From positions 434,001 through 498,000 of the forward strand of contig NZ_JAOSLC020000002.1 in the NCBI RefSeq assembly GCF_026191475.2: DNA of 64,000 bases, given 5' to 3'. The stretch comes from Polaribacter ponticola. GTDB taxonomy: Bacteria; Bacteroidota; Bacteroidia; Flavobacteriales; Flavobacteriaceae. How positions within the stretch are numbered: the first letter of the stretch is position 1; every line of letters begins with the position of its first letter. Below the pieces are notes generated by a model. That model ran no database searches. It saw only the letters and a list, made by a program, of their open reading frames with translations, and was not told where the DNA came from. Of this stretch, positions 48,792 through 58,359 are shown piece after piece. Position numbers and translations under genes: made by a program.

Positions 48792-49608
48792 ATTTTTTTG
48801 CTAAATAATAGAATTTACCAATAATTTTATTTAAAAATCGATTCTTTGTCAAAAATCTAACAATTGCCCTTAAACTGAAGAAAAATAACTTCTTAAATTT
48901 TGCTTTAATTTCAGAGTTCCCCCACCTGTGTGGATGTGTACTAAGGATTATCCTATCTTTTTCTTTTAATAAATGAATAATAGCTTTAAGGTCTTTAATT
49001 TCTTCATCTTTCTTAGTTGTATCTCTATCATTGTTAGATATATCAGCTATTAATTTATATCCATAACCTGCATCTGAAATATATCGTACTTCTTCTCCAA
49101 AATCCTTAACATCAACTACAATATCTGTAATAAAACTATATTTATCATTAATTTTAGGGTTTCTAAAAAAATCTTTATTTGAACTCCATCCTTTTCTTTC
49201 CATTATCGGATTTCCATGTGGACAGACTGTCTCAACGATAAAATCATTCTCCTTAAATAGGTTTAAAGTTTCATTAAATTCCCTATCAGCTTCTTCCCAA
49301 TCTCCATTATTACTATCTAGAACATCATAGTGATATGTTAACTCATGCCCTAATTTTTGAATTTCAGATAATTTAGGTAGATTTTCTTTTGTTAATAAAT
49401 ACGACTGTACATAATAAGTAGTATTAATACCATACTTATTCTCTATTTTAGCTAATTCTAATGCTTTAGCTACATTAGTTTCTACATCATGTTTTATTAT
49501 AATAAAGTTATTACTTTTATTATTAATGACATCTCTCGCTGTAAAAGTTTTTAAATTATTTTTTTTAACTTCTGAACAAAAATAATCCCAATTTTGATAT
49601 GTAAACAT
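48757..49608 (-). CDS. Polysaccharide-deacetylase-like protein
   Basis: This 283-residue protein shows features of the NodB/deacetylase barrel: I-I-K-H-D-V-E in place of the usual H-D-V-D, a Y-H-Y-D motif near residue 93, C-P-H-G-N-P, and an ending L-S-T-H-P-H-R-W. No signal peptide is seen, so it may work in the cytoplasm on lipid-linked sugars. The family assignment is moderate; substrate unknown. It is adjacent to the TagD-like gene, whose stop lies at its start. Confidence 0.65.
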   Translation of the reverse strand: MFTYQNWDYFCSEVKKNNLKTFTARDVINNKSNNFIIIKHDVETNVAKALELAKIENKYGINTTYYVQSYLLTKENLPKLSEIQKLGHELTYHYDVLDSNNGDWEEADREFNETLNLFKENDFIVETVCPHGNPIMERKGWSSNKDFFRNPKINDKYSFITDIVVDVKDFGEEVRYISDAGYGYKLIADISNNDRDTTKKDEEIKDLKAIIHLLKEKDRIILSTHPHRWGNSEIKAKFKKLFFFSLRAIVRFLTKNRFLNKIIGKFYYLAKKYDQSRNKRYPK

Positions 49609-50046
49609 TTATTTTTTATCTGAATAAATTTTATTTAAAACTCCTTTTAATAAGGTTGAAGATATTTCTTTAGTATATGAGAAGTATACAACTGTTGATC
49701 CTCTTTTTTCTAAATCATATTGAAGCTTAACCCATAATGGATCACCTTTCCAATCGTCACCTACAAACATTACATCGAATTGAAACTCTTCATATGCTTT
49801 CATTTTTTCACGACTTTGTTGAGGAACAACTTTATCTACATATTTAATAGCTTCAACAATTGACGCTCTTTCAGAAAATGGTACGACAGGTTGCTTATTC
49901 TTATAATTTAAAACTAGTTCATCTGTACTTACAGAAACTATTAAATAATCACATTGTTCTTTAGCCTTTTTTAAAAGGTTTAAGTGACCTACATGAAATA
50001 AATCAAAAACACCTGAAGTATATCCTATTTTATATTTTTTACTCAT
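49609..50046 (-). CDS. Glycerol-3-phosphate cytidylyltransferase (TagD-like)
   Basis: The 145-residue protein has the G-V-F-D-L-F-H-V-G-H-L motif, G-D-D-W-K-G and the E-I-S-S-T ending of TagD-type enzymes. It would make CDP-glycerol from CTP and glycerol-3-phosphate. Together with LicD it points to a glycerol-phosphate or related substituent on the polysaccharide. Related cytidylyltransferases with other substrates cannot be excluded. Confidence 0.85.
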   Translation of the reverse strand: MSKKYKIGYTSGVFDLFHVGHLNLLKKAKEQCDYLIVSVSTDELVLNYKNKQPVVPFSERASIVEAIKYVDKVVPQQSREKMKAYEEFQFDVMFVGDDWKGDPLWVKLQYDLEKRGSTVVYFSYTKEISSTLLKGVLNKIYSDKK

Positions 50047-50061
50047 ATTTTATTAATTTAA

Positions 50062-50889
50062 TTAGTTACGAAGAATTTTTAAAAACAATATCCTTCTTAC
50101 TTTATTAGGTAAAACAACCTGTACTACAAATCTAATTAGGACATTTATATAAAATTGCCAAAAAGAGATTATTCCATTAATTTTCATTAATTTTTGTATG
50201 CCATACTCACTTTTAAAATATAACCACCCACCTCTTCTCTCAAACATTTTAATATTAACTCTAACCTTTACTAAAGTTTGTTTTAAATTATGAAAAATGT
50301 TATTTTTTAAATACATTCTTATCCAAAGGTAATAATCTTCATTACAGAACCAGTCTAAATACCCACCCGATTCTAAAACTTTATCCTTACGAAACATAAC
50401 TGTCATCTGATTTAATGGACAACGATATTTTAAATATTCTTTTATTTCTACATCAGTTTCTGGAACGACTCTTTTTGACACAATATTATTAACATCTCCT
50501 TCAAACTCTTCTATTTGCCCACCTATGACATTCACATTTAGATTATTCAATAAAAATTTATATTGAATTTCAAATCTATTATTTACAGAGATATCATCAC
50601 TATCCATTAAAGCAACAATATTATTAGTACAATTCTCTAATCCTATTCTTCTTGCATTTCCATGACCAAGGTTAACATCTAATTCTATTACTCTTAATAT
50701 TTCATTTTCATAAACTAAAAGATCTATTATTTCTTTAGTCTCAATAGGTATTGGTCCATCTACAACTAAAATAATTTCATTTGGAGTTAATGTTTGGTTA
50801 AGAATACTTAACATCGCTTCTTTAAAATGTTCTGGTGAATCATTTTTGTAAACAGAAATTGAAACAGAAAAATTATTTTTATTACTCAT
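50062..50889 (-). CDS. Family 2 glycosyltransferase
   Basis: The 275-residue GT-A protein has S-V-S-I-S-V-Y-K at the start, N-Q-T-L-T-P-N-E-I-I-L-V-V-D-G-P, a metal-binding D-S-D-D motif near residue 97 and N-E-D-Y-Y-L-W near 186. It is a typical inverting GT2 that adds a sugar to a lipid-linked repeat unit. The donor sugar cannot be told. Confidence 0.9.
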   Translation of the reverse strand: MSNKNNFSVSISVYKNDSPEHFKEAMLSILNQTLTPNEIILVVDGPIPIETKEIIDLLVYENEILRVIELDVNLGHGNARRIGLENCTNNIVALMDSDDISVNNRFEIQYKFLLNNLNVNVIGGQIEEFEGDVNNIVSKRVVPETDVEIKEYLKYRCPLNQMTVMFRKDKVLESGGYLDWFCNEDYYLWIRMYLKNNIFHNLKQTLVKVRVNIKMFERRGGWLYFKSEYGIQKLMKINGIISFWQFYINVLIRFVVQVVLPNKVRRILFLKILRN

Positions 50890-50922
50890 ACTACCTCTTC
50901 AATATTATTAACTTTACTTTTC

Positions 50923-51738
50923 TTAAAATAAAAAAAGTCTATGTGGTATAATTTGTCTAAAAACTTTAAATATATATAATTTCATTGTATATATCAAAGT
51001 TTCTTTATTTGACATAAATTCCCTATTATTCATATCATAATTTACTTGTGTGATGTTCTCGGATTTTCTTAACGCTTTTTCATGAACTTTCCCCTTAATA
51101 ATTACGTTTTCATATTCTAAAACATTTGAGAAAACACATTTATATCCATTATCATTATCAATAAATTTATTTATTTGTTGTTCAAACTGCCAAGGTGATA
51201 AATTTGTAAGTTCTTTGTTATTTAAAATATTTTTAAAAAAGGTTGTGTTCCAACAAGAAAATACCAGATTTCCTCTATAGCTATCTAATTTACTAATTTC
51301 ATATAAGGGGTCTTTTTTAATTAAATTAAACAACTTCCCCCAAATATTTACATGACTACTGTTATATATTTTTAAGTATTTATAATTATTCGAAACCATT
51401 TCATTTATAGCCTGCTCAAATTTAATTTCAGAAAATTTCGTTATAATTAAATCGTCAAAAGAAAATAACATTTGATTATAATTATTTAATTCATTTTTAC
51501 TAACAATCTCTATTAAAGCATCACTCCAAGAAATATCTTTTTTATACAATAAAAGATTAAAGTGATTCTCATTAAGCAAGGCTTTATCTTTTCTTGAAAC
51601 ATCAGAATCTGAAGTAATATAAAAATCTATATTCTTAATATTATCAGTGAGTTTTTCCTTGTAACTCTTAATTAATAATTCCCAAATATCGGTATAACTA
51701 GAGTGAGAAAGTATTATAAAACAGATTTTATTACTCAT
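50923..51738 (-). CDS. Putative glycosyltransferase of unknown family
   Basis: ATG at 51738 gives 271 residues and overlaps the Wzy gene by 8 bases; an earlier ATG would lengthen that overlap. Near the N-terminus it reads I-C-F-I-I-L-S-H-S, then Y-I-T-S-D-S-D, and later F-S-F-D-D-L-I-I-T, which looks like a GT-A fold with a metal-binding acidic pair. I do not recognise a named family. Its location between a GT2 and the polymerase supports a sugar-transfer role. Confidence 0.6.
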   Translation of the reverse strand: MSNKICFIILSHSSYTDIWELLIKSYKEKLTDNIKNIDFYITSDSDVSRKDKALLNENHFNLLLYKKDISWSDALIEIVSKNELNNYNQMLFSFDDLIITKFSEIKFEQAINEMVSNNYKYLKIYNSSHVNIWGKLFNLIKKDPLYEISKLDSYRGNLVFSCWNTTFFKNILNNKELTNLSPWQFEQQINKFIDNDNGYKCVFSNVLEYENVIIKGKVHEKALRKSENITQVNYDMNNREFMSNKETLIYTMKLYIFKVFRQIIPHRLFLF

Positions 51739-52861
51739 TTGAAATGTTTTTTTTATATAAAATAAAATATGTTGCACAGTATATTGGTATCAAACTAAAA
51801 ACTTTATTCATAAAATGAATATCTTCAATTAAAAAACCTAGCATACTAATAAAAACTGCTAAATAAAGTGAACTCCGAAAAACATTTCGGGAATAACAAA
51901 CTCTTGAAAAACAATAAAACATACATAAAGAATATGGTACTATTAAAACTAAACTTAAATAACCTAAAGTATTATACACAATAATACCGAAGGTTAACGC
52001 TACACCTGAATAAGTACTTAACTTAGGCAAACCTAAATAAATCTTATCTCTTTTATTGTATCCCATAAAAGACTTTTTGAAATCTGACATAGAATAATTA
52101 TAATATAAGGAAAGAGGCATAAAAGCACCTTTATAAATATTTAAATCCATTGAAAAATCATTACTTTCTAATAAGCTTCTATAATTTGTTCTTGCTAAAA
52201 GCATAATAACTTTATCACTAAATTTTTTATCAGAAACCTCTTTGTCTAAATAAATTTTATAAGTAAATAAAAAAGAAATAATTATCATTAAAGCAAATAA
52301 AACTTTTTTGTTACTAAATAAATAAAACATTCTTATAAAACCGACAAATATTATACTAAATATATAAACCCTTTGTCCTACAATAAAAGTAGCTAATATT
52401 ACCAAGAGAATAGATATATATATTGCCAAATTTAATTTTTTTTGTTTTATTATCACTAAAGTTAAGATAGCAGGCATTACATTTAAGATTAAATAAGTGT
52501 AAATTCCCGTACCTTTATAAAAACCATTTCTATATTTCATAGAAAAAATGAGTTGCTGTTCTAAAGACTTTGCCTCTCCAAGAACAAAGAAAAGAAATAA
52601 TGAGAAAGAAAAAGAAACTATTAATAGTAAGTGTATGGGTTTAATAATATCTCCTTGTGACATTATTATTTTATCAATTTGTAAAAACCTAGTTCTTAAT
52701 ATAACGAATAATATACATAAAAAAAATAAAAGAGAAAATAAATAAGCCTCTAAATCTCCATCATTTAATACTCCTTCTAATAAAAATAATTCTGAAGCAG
52801 GTAATATTAATACTATTAATGCAATAAAAAAGAAAAGTTTTGAAAAAAGAGTGAATTTCAT
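51731..52861 (-). CDS. wzy: Polysaccharide polymerase, Wzy-like membrane protein
   Basis: The 376-residue protein is almost entirely membrane-embedded, with about ten hydrophobic segments and a longer loop at roughly residues 200-270. That profile and its position among glycosyltransferases and a flippase suggest the repeat-unit polymerase. Wzy proteins have almost no conserved motif, so this rests on topology and context. Confidence 0.7.
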   Translation of the reverse strand: MKFTLFSKLFFFIALIVLILPASELFLLEGVLNDGDLEAYLFSLLFFLCILFVILRTRFLQIDKIIMSQGDIIKPIHLLLIVSFSFSLFLFFVLGEAKSLEQQLIFSMKYRNGFYKGTGIYTYLILNVMPAILTLVIIKQKKLNLAIYISILLVILATFIVGQRVYIFSIIFVGFIRMFYLFSNKKVLFALMIIISFLFTYKIYLDKEVSDKKFSDKVIMLLARTNYRSLLESNDFSMDLNIYKGAFMPLSLYYNYSMSDFKKSFMGYNKRDKIYLGLPKLSTYSGVALTFGIIVYNTLGYLSLVLIVPYSLCMFYCFSRVCYSRNVFRSSLYLAVFISMLGFLIEDIHFMNKVFSLIPIYCATYFILYKKNISNE

Positions 52862-52865
52862 AATA

Positions 52866-53564
52866 TTAACTAATTATTAAAATTATAATTCCTAAAGCCA
52901 AAAAACTAATTAAGCCAATAAAAACTCTTACTAAAATTAAATCATTATATACTCTTGTTATTAAGTTATTATACTTACCTAATTGAGCTAATTTGGGGTC
53001 TACAATAGTTGTAATTATTATTGTGTTTATACCATTAAACACAGACGATAGCCCTAAAATCAACCCTCTACTTTCATTATATTTATCTAGTAATATAATT
53101 ATAAGAGACCAAGAAATGTAATATGGTACATATGCAACAAAAACTATTAAGTATAATTTTTTAAACCTTTTAAATTGATTGCCTGGTATTACACTAACAC
53201 TATATGAATCTTTTGCTTTTTTAAAATAATTTCCGCTTTCACTAATTCTTAATAAAAGTACACCATACAACCCCTCTAGTTTATATCTAAATAAATAAAC
53301 CAAAAACAAAAAAAATGGTATAAATAAATACATAAACAATATACTTTTATAATCATTTGTTAGATTATCTTTATCAGAAAGGTAACCAAGCATTGGCATA
53401 AACATAAAAATTAAAGCTCTTGAAACTAATGATAATGATGACTGAAAGATAAAACCTGAAGCCGGGTTTTTAATAACATAACCCGACTTTCTTGATATTG
53501 ACGTAGAACTTTCTACAGCAAAAAGCAATCCTAAAATTACAAATAAAATTATTACACTAAACAT
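52866..53564 (-). CDS. Amj-type lipid flippase (DUF2837 family)
   Basis: The 232-residue protein has about six membrane helices. Two stretches match the Amj/DUF2837 pattern as I remember it: an Arg-x-x-Gly segment followed by S-L-V-S-R-A with a P-M-L-G-Y-L-S-D end near residues 45-65, and N-G-I-N-T with V-D-P-K-L near 180-195. Amj of Bacillus subtilis flips lipid II when MurJ is blocked. I see no Wzx-type (MOP) flippase in the locus, so this protein is the likely translocator of the lipid-linked repeat unit. It sits just upstream of the Wzy gene. The identification should be confirmed by profile search. Confidence 0.68.
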   Translation of the reverse strand: MFSVIILFVILGLLFAVESSTSISRKSGYVIKNPASGFIFQSSLSLVSRALIFMFMPMLGYLSDKDNLTNDYKSILFMYLFIPFFLFLVYLFRYKLEGLYGVLLLRISESGNYFKKAKDSYSVSVIPGNQFKRFKKLYLIVFVAYVPYYISWSLIIILLDKYNESRGLILGLSSVFNGINTIIITTIVDPKLAQLGKYNNLITRVYNDLILVRVFIGLISFLALGIIILIIS

Positions 53565-53590
53565 TAACTATGTTTTTAAAAATTGTTATA

Positions 53591-54352
53591 CTACCCAAAA
53601 TTAATTTGTAGAAAATAATAAATTTTTGCTCTAATTTTTCTTAAAAAATCAACTTTATGCCCTAATTCATAAGAAACAATTGGGTATTTCTCTAAAGCAC
53701 TTTCTTTTGATACATTCAATAAATCTAACCTTCTATATACTTTTAATTTTTCTATTTTATTCTCTCCTTTTTTATTTAATATATAGTTTGCATATAATTG
53801 ATACTCACTAAACCAAGTGTTTTCACTTTTAATTAACATGTCTACAACAGTTTTTATCCAATTTTCTCTTATTGGAGATATGCTTTGTACTAAATATTCT
53901 AAATCTTTTTTAGAAAAACACATTTGATTAGTAATAAAACTTTTCTCTGAGATGTTATTAAATAAGTTAATATTGTTTATGAATAAATTATAATTTTTTT
54001 CAATTTTTTTCTTTGTAAAAAACAACTTGTCTTCTAAAACGAGCTCTTCTCTTAAATACGAATCACCATCAATAATATGAACATAATCGTAATCTAAAAA
54101 GAAAACTAGTTCGTATTTTAAAAACTGTTGATAATACCAATTAGGTCTAGATGTATTTTCTATATATGTATGTAGTTCTCTATTTAAAATTTCAGAATCT
54201 TGAAATATTTTTAATTTAGAAAATCGTTTTTCTAATTCATTATTCTTTTCTGGTGTTATCAAATAAAAAGATTTCACTTTTGATAAACTATTATAGTAAT
54301 CTAAAACTTCGTCGCTAACTTCTTTAGCAATAATCGCAATAGCCTTTTTCAT
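53591..54352 (-). CDS. Putative GT-A-type glycosyltransferase (DUF6492-like)
   Basis: The 253-residue protein has N-W-Y-Y-Q-Q-F-L-K-Y, Y-V-H-I-I-D-G-D-S-Y and a late W-F-S-E-Y-Q-L-Y-A-N-Y motif. This pattern resembles DUF6492/glycosyltransferase-like proteins, in which the D-x-D pair binds the donor nucleotide. The match is from memory of motif style, so confidence is moderate. It follows gmd and precedes the flippase gene. Confidence 0.6.
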   Translation of the reverse strand: MKKAIAIIAKEVSDEVLDYYNSLSKVKSFYLITPEKNNELEKRFSKLKIFQDSEILNRELHTYIENTSRPNWYYQQFLKYELVFFLDYDYVHIIDGDSYLREELVLEDKLFFTKKKIEKNYNLFINNINLFNNISEKSFITNQMCFSKKDLEYLVQSISPIRENWIKTVVDMLIKSENTWFSEYQLYANYILNKKGENKIEKLKVYRRLDLLNVSKESALEKYPIVSYELGHKVDFLRKIRAKIYYFLQINFG

Positions 54353-54445
54353 TCAATTCTCACATTTAATTACAATAAACATATATTTATTTTACACTTC
54401 ACTATATTACTCCAATCTCTTACGACTATAAAATATCATTAACAC

Positions 54446-54475
54446 AAAAAAAGTAGGATAATCACCTTCTTTTTA
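54446..54475 (-). terminator. Possible terminator downstream of gmd
   Basis: On the minus strand GAAGG pairs with CCTaC (one mismatch) around a seven-base loop and is followed by a T run. It lies about 20 bases after the gmd stop in a 144-base gap and may be a weak or partial terminator. Confidence 0.5.
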
Positions 54476-54496
54476 ATATTATTTTTCATATAATAA

Positions 54497-55624
54497 TTAC
54501 TCTGCTTGCTTCAAAATCTCATGACCTGCTTTTAGCAAAACTACATCTTTTTTCATTAAAGAAACATCACCTTTCATCATATCTTTTACCAAAGAAGCTA
54601 AGTCATGCTCTGGTACCCAACCTAATTTATTTTTCGCTTTAGAAGGGTCTCCAATTAATAAATCTACTTCAGTTGGACGGAAATAAGAAGGATCTACAGA
54701 TAAAACCTCTTTACCAATTTCTATTTGAAAATCTTTATGATCACAAGAGACAACATAAGCTTTCTCATCTACACCTTCATCTTTAAACTCAACTTTAATC
54801 CCTACTTCTTCAAAAGCCAAACTAACAAAATCTCTAACTGTGGTAGTAACACCTGTAGCAATTACCCAATCTTCTGGTTTATCAGCTTGTAAAATCATCC
54901 ACATCATACGAACATAATCTTTTGCATGTCCCCAATCACGTTTTGCTTCTAAGTTTCCTAAAAAAACTTTTTCTTGTAAACCTAATGCAATTTTAGCTAC
55001 TGCACGTGTAATTTTTCTAGTTACAAAAGTTTCTCCTCTTCTTGGTGATTCATGATTGAATAAAATACCATTACAAGCAAACATATCATAAGCTTCACGA
55101 TAGTTTTTTGTTATCCAAAAACCGTATATTTTTGCTACTCCATATGGAGAACGAGGATAAAATGGAGAAGATTCATCATAGAAACCTTTTTCGTTTTTAT
55201 TCTCAGGCATACCACCATATAATTCTGAAGTAGAAGCTTGATAAATTCTAGTTTTCTTTTCTAATCCTAAAATCCTTACTGCTTCTAAAATTCTTAAAGT
55301 ACCCAATCCATCAACATTTCCTACATATTCTGGAGTATCAAAAGAAACCGCAACATGAGACATTGCTCCTAAATTATAAATTTCATCTGGTTGGCATTCT
55401 TGAATAATACGAGTTAAATTCATCGCATCAGTTAAATCTCCATAATGTAATTTTAATCGTTGATCTGGATCGTGTGGATCTTGATATAAATGGTCTATCC
55501 TATTGGTATTAAACAGTGATGACCTCCTCTTAATACCATGTACTTCATATCCTTTTTCTAATAATAACTCAGCTAAATAAGACCCATCTTGTCCTGTAAT
55601 ACCTGTAATTAATGCTACTTTCAT
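54497..55624 (-). CDS. gmd: GDP-mannose 4,6-dehydratase
   Basis: The 375-residue SDR enzyme begins [13 protein letters not shown] and has the catalytic S-P-Y-G-V-A-K segment and N-H-E-S-P-R-R-G-E, all characteristic of Gmd. It converts GDP-mannose to GDP-4-keto-6-deoxymannose, the substrate of the adjacent GDP-L-fucose synthase. Confidence 0.97.
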   Translation of the reverse strand: MKVALITGITGQDGSYLAELLLEKGYEVHGIKRRSSLFNTNRIDHLYQDPHDPDQRLKLHYGDLTDAMNLTRIIQECQPDEIYNLGAMSHVAVSFDTPEYVGNVDGLGTLRILEAVRILGLEKKTRIYQASTSELYGGMPENKNEKGFYDESSPFYPRSPYGVAKIYGFWITKNYREAYDMFACNGILFNHESPRRGETFVTRKITRAVAKIALGLQEKVFLGNLEAKRDWGHAKDYVRMMWMILQADKPEDWVIATGVTTTVRDFVSLAFEEVGIKVEFKDEGVDEKAYVVSCDHKDFQIEIGKEVLSVDPSYFRPTEVDLLIGDPSKAKNKLGWVPEHDLASLVKDMMKGDVSLMKKDVVLLKAGHEILKQAE

Positions 55625-55645
55625 AGTTATATTTTTTTGGAAGTT

Positions 55646-56596
55646 TTATAATTTAACTTCTTTAAAGTTTTCTATATTTTCTAAAAACCAAGTATAGGTT
55701 TTTTCAATTCCTTGTATTAATTTAACTTTATGCTTCCAACCTAGGTTGTGCATTTTAGAAATATCCATTAATTTTCTTGGTGTTCCATCTGGTTTAGAAC
55801 TATCCCAAACTAATTCTCCTTTATGTCCAACAACTTGTTGAATTGTTTCTGCCAATTCTTTAATTGTAAGATCTTCTCCCGTTCCTATATTGTATAAATA
55901 TTCTGGTAATTCGTTTTCTAAAGCATACACAACTGCTTCTGCCATATCATCTACGAATAAAAACTCACGCATTGGCGTTCCACTTCCCCATAATTGAACA
56001 TCTGAATTATTATTATTTTTAGCTTCATGAAACTTACGAATCATAGCAGGTAATACATGGGAAGACTTTAAATCAAAATTATCATGTGTTCCGTACAAAT
56101 TTGTTGGCATTAAACTTACATAATCTTTTTGAAATTGTTTTCTAATTGCTTGACACGCTTTTACACCTGTTATTTTTGCAATAGCATACCACTCATTTGT
56201 TGGCTCTAGTGAATCCGTTAATAAATACTCTTCTTTTAAAGGTTGTGGAGCTAACTTCGGGTAAATACAAGAACTACCTAGAAAAATAAATTTTTCGATG
56301 TCAGCTTTTAACGCGCTATCAATTAAATTATTTTGAATTTGCATGTTTTCCATCAAAAATTGATATGGGAAATCATTATTAGCTAAAATACCTCCAACTT
56401 TTGCTGCTGCATCTATAACTACTTCTGGTTTTTCTGTTTGATAAAAATTAAGAACTGCTTCTTGATTTTTTAAATCTAACTCTTTACTCGTTTTACCTAT
56501 TAGATTAGTATACCCTTTTTTTGCTAAAGTTCTCCATACCGCAGAACCCACCATACCTTTATGACCTGCAATATAAATTTTAGTATCTTTTTTCAT
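55646..56596 (-). CDS. fcl: GDP-L-fucose synthase
   Basis: The 316-residue epimerase/reductase has G-H-K-G-M-V-G-S-A-V-W-R at the start, F-L-G-S-S-C-I-Y-P-K near residue 105 and the catalytic Y-A-I-A-K. It makes GDP-L-fucose from the Gmd product. The stop codon of the gene lies 21 bases before gmd, so both form one module. Confidence 0.97.
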   Translation of the reverse strand: MKKDTKIYIAGHKGMVGSAVWRTLAKKGYTNLIGKTSKELDLKNQEAVLNFYQTEKPEVVIDAAAKVGGILANNDFPYQFLMENMQIQNNLIDSALKADIEKFIFLGSSCIYPKLAPQPLKEEYLLTDSLEPTNEWYAIAKITGVKACQAIRKQFQKDYVSLMPTNLYGTHDNFDLKSSHVLPAMIRKFHEAKNNNNSDVQLWGSGTPMREFLFVDDMAEAVVYALENELPEYLYNIGTGEDLTIKELAETIQQVVGHKGELVWDSSKPDGTPRKLMDISKMHNLGWKHKVKLIQGIEKTYTWFLENIENFKEVKL

Positions 56597-56601
56597 CTTT
56601 T

Positions 56602-57924
56602 TTATTTCCCTATTTGAAAATACTCAAATCCTTTTTCTTCTAAACTGAAAGCATTGTACTGATTTCTTCCATCAAAAATAATAGGGTTCTTTAGTTGTTG
56701 TTTAATTTCTTCAAAATCCGGAGATCTAAATTCCTTCCATTCTGTTAATAAAATTAATGCATCAGCATCTTGTAAAACTTCATACTTAGATGTACAGTAT
56801 GTTATATTCTTAGCGTCTTTTAAATAAAACTCTTTTGACTCCTCAATTGCTTTTGGATCATAAGCTTTTACTTTTGCACCTCTTTTCTCTAATTCTTTTA
56901 CAATATAAATAGCTGGAGCTTCTCTCATGTCATCTGTACCAGGCTTAAAAGCCAATCCCCATAAACCAAAAGTCATGCCTGATAAATCTTCACCAAAACG
57001 TTTTACAATCTTATTTGCAATCACTAATTTTTGAGCATCATTTACATTCTCTACAGACTCAATTAAGTTTGCTTTATATCCATTTTCTTCTGCAATTTTC
57101 TTTAAAGCCTTCACATCTTTAGGAAAACAAGAACCTCCATAACCTGCACCTGGGTATATAAAACTATACCCAATTCTTTTATCAGAACCAATACCAATTC
57201 GGACCATATTTGCATCTGCTCCTACTCTTTCACAAATATTAGCAATCTCATTCATAAATGAAATTTTTGTAGCCAACATGGTATTTGCTGCATACTTTGT
57301 CATTTCTGCAGAACGAATATCCATTGTTATAAAACGATCATGTGTTCTAAAGAAAGGTGAATATAATTGCTTCATCTTATCAAAAGCATAATCAGAATCT
57401 GCTCCTATCACAACTCTATCTGGCTTCATAAAGTCATCTATAGCCGCTCCTTCTTTTAAAAACTCAGGGTTAGAAACTACACTAAATTCTAAGTCAGATT
57501 CTCTTTTATCTAATTCAGATTGAATAGTTGCTTTTACTTTATCTGCTGTACCAATTGGCACTGTTGATTTATCTACAATGATTAATTTCCTATTCATTGT
57601 TTCTCCGATAGACTTTGCAACCGCTAAAACATATTGTAAATCTGCAGAACCATCATCACCCATTGGCGTACCAACAGCTATAAAAACAATTTCTACATCA
57701 CTAATAGCAGCTCCAAGATCGGTTGTAAAAAACAGATTTTTATTTCTTACATTTTTTAAAACCATTTGCTCTAAACCTGGTTCAAAAATAGGAATGACAC
57801 CTTCTTCTAATTTATTTATTTTATTTTGATCTATATCTACACAAGTCACTTTGTTCCCCATTTCTGCGAAACAAGTACCAGAGACTAAACCAACATAACC
57901 AGATCCAATTACAGCAATATTCAT
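56602..57924 (-). CDS. ugd: UDP-glucose 6-dehydrogenase
   Basis: The 440-residue enzyme has the N-terminal G-S-G-Y-V-G-L-V-S-G motif, the catalytic Cys in G-G-S-C-F-P-K-D and the C-terminal G-L-A-F-K-P-G-T-D-D-M-R-E. It oxidises UDP-glucose to UDP-glucuronate for an acidic polysaccharide. Confidence 0.95.
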   Translation of the reverse strand: MNIAVIGSGYVGLVSGTCFAEMGNKVTCVDIDQNKINKLEEGVIPIFEPGLEQMVLKNVRNKNLFFTTDLGAAISDVEIVFIAVGTPMGDDGSADLQYVLAVAKSIGETMNRKLIIVDKSTVPIGTADKVKATIQSELDKRESDLEFSVVSNPEFLKEGAAIDDFMKPDRVVIGADSDYAFDKMKQLYSPFFRTHDRFITMDIRSAEMTKYAANTMLATKISFMNEIANICERVGADANMVRIGIGSDKRIGYSFIYPGAGYGGSCFPKDVKALKKIAEENGYKANLIESVENVNDAQKLVIANKIVKRFGEDLSGMTFGLWGLAFKPGTDDMREAPAIYIVKELEKRGAKVKAYDPKAIEESKEFYLKDAKNITYCTSKYEVLQDADALILLTEWKEFRSPDFEEIKQQLKNPIIFDGRNQYNAFSLEEKGFEYFQIGK

Positions 57925-58356
57925 TTATTTATCTTTTACTTTTAAATTTTCTTTTTCTTGAACCTCTCTTCTTAGACCACTGCTAGAAAAACGGTGTTCT
58001 CTTTTATTAAAATATAATTCAATTCCTTTTTCTTCTGAATATTTCCTCCCCGTAAACTGTTTACTAGCGTACTCTTCACCAATAATTCTAACATCTACTT
58101 TAAAAGACCTTAATACATCTTCTAAATCTTGTTCAGTTGCATAAGGAACTATCTCATCTACAAATTTACATCCCTTTAACTGGATATAACGTTCAACAAC
58201 AGACTGAACTGGTCTATTTTTCTCTGGTCTATCTATAGTAGGATCAGTTTGCAAACCGCAAATCAAATAATCACATTGGCGTTTCGCGTCTTCCAACATC
58301 GTTATATGACCAGCATGTAATAAATCAAAGGCACTAAACGTAATTCCAATTTTCAT
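57925..58356 (-). CDS. Adenylyl-/cytidylyltransferase family protein
   Basis: The 143-residue protein has I-T-F-S-A-F-D-L-L-H-A-G-H with the H-x-G-H nucleotide-binding motif and a late H-R-F-S-S-S-G-L-R-R. It differs from TagD in the second half and may activate another alcohol phosphate. Its start lies 3 bases after the stop of a second transferase of the same fold, so they may act on related substrates. Confidence 0.8.
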   Translation of the reverse strand: MKIGITFSAFDLLHAGHITMLEDAKRQCDYLICGLQTDPTIDRPEKNRPVQSVVERYIQLKGCKFVDEIVPYATEQDLEDVLRSFKVDVRIIGEEYASKQFTGRKYSEEKGIELYFNKREHRFSSSGLRREVQEKENLKVKDK

Positions 58357-58359
58357 AAG

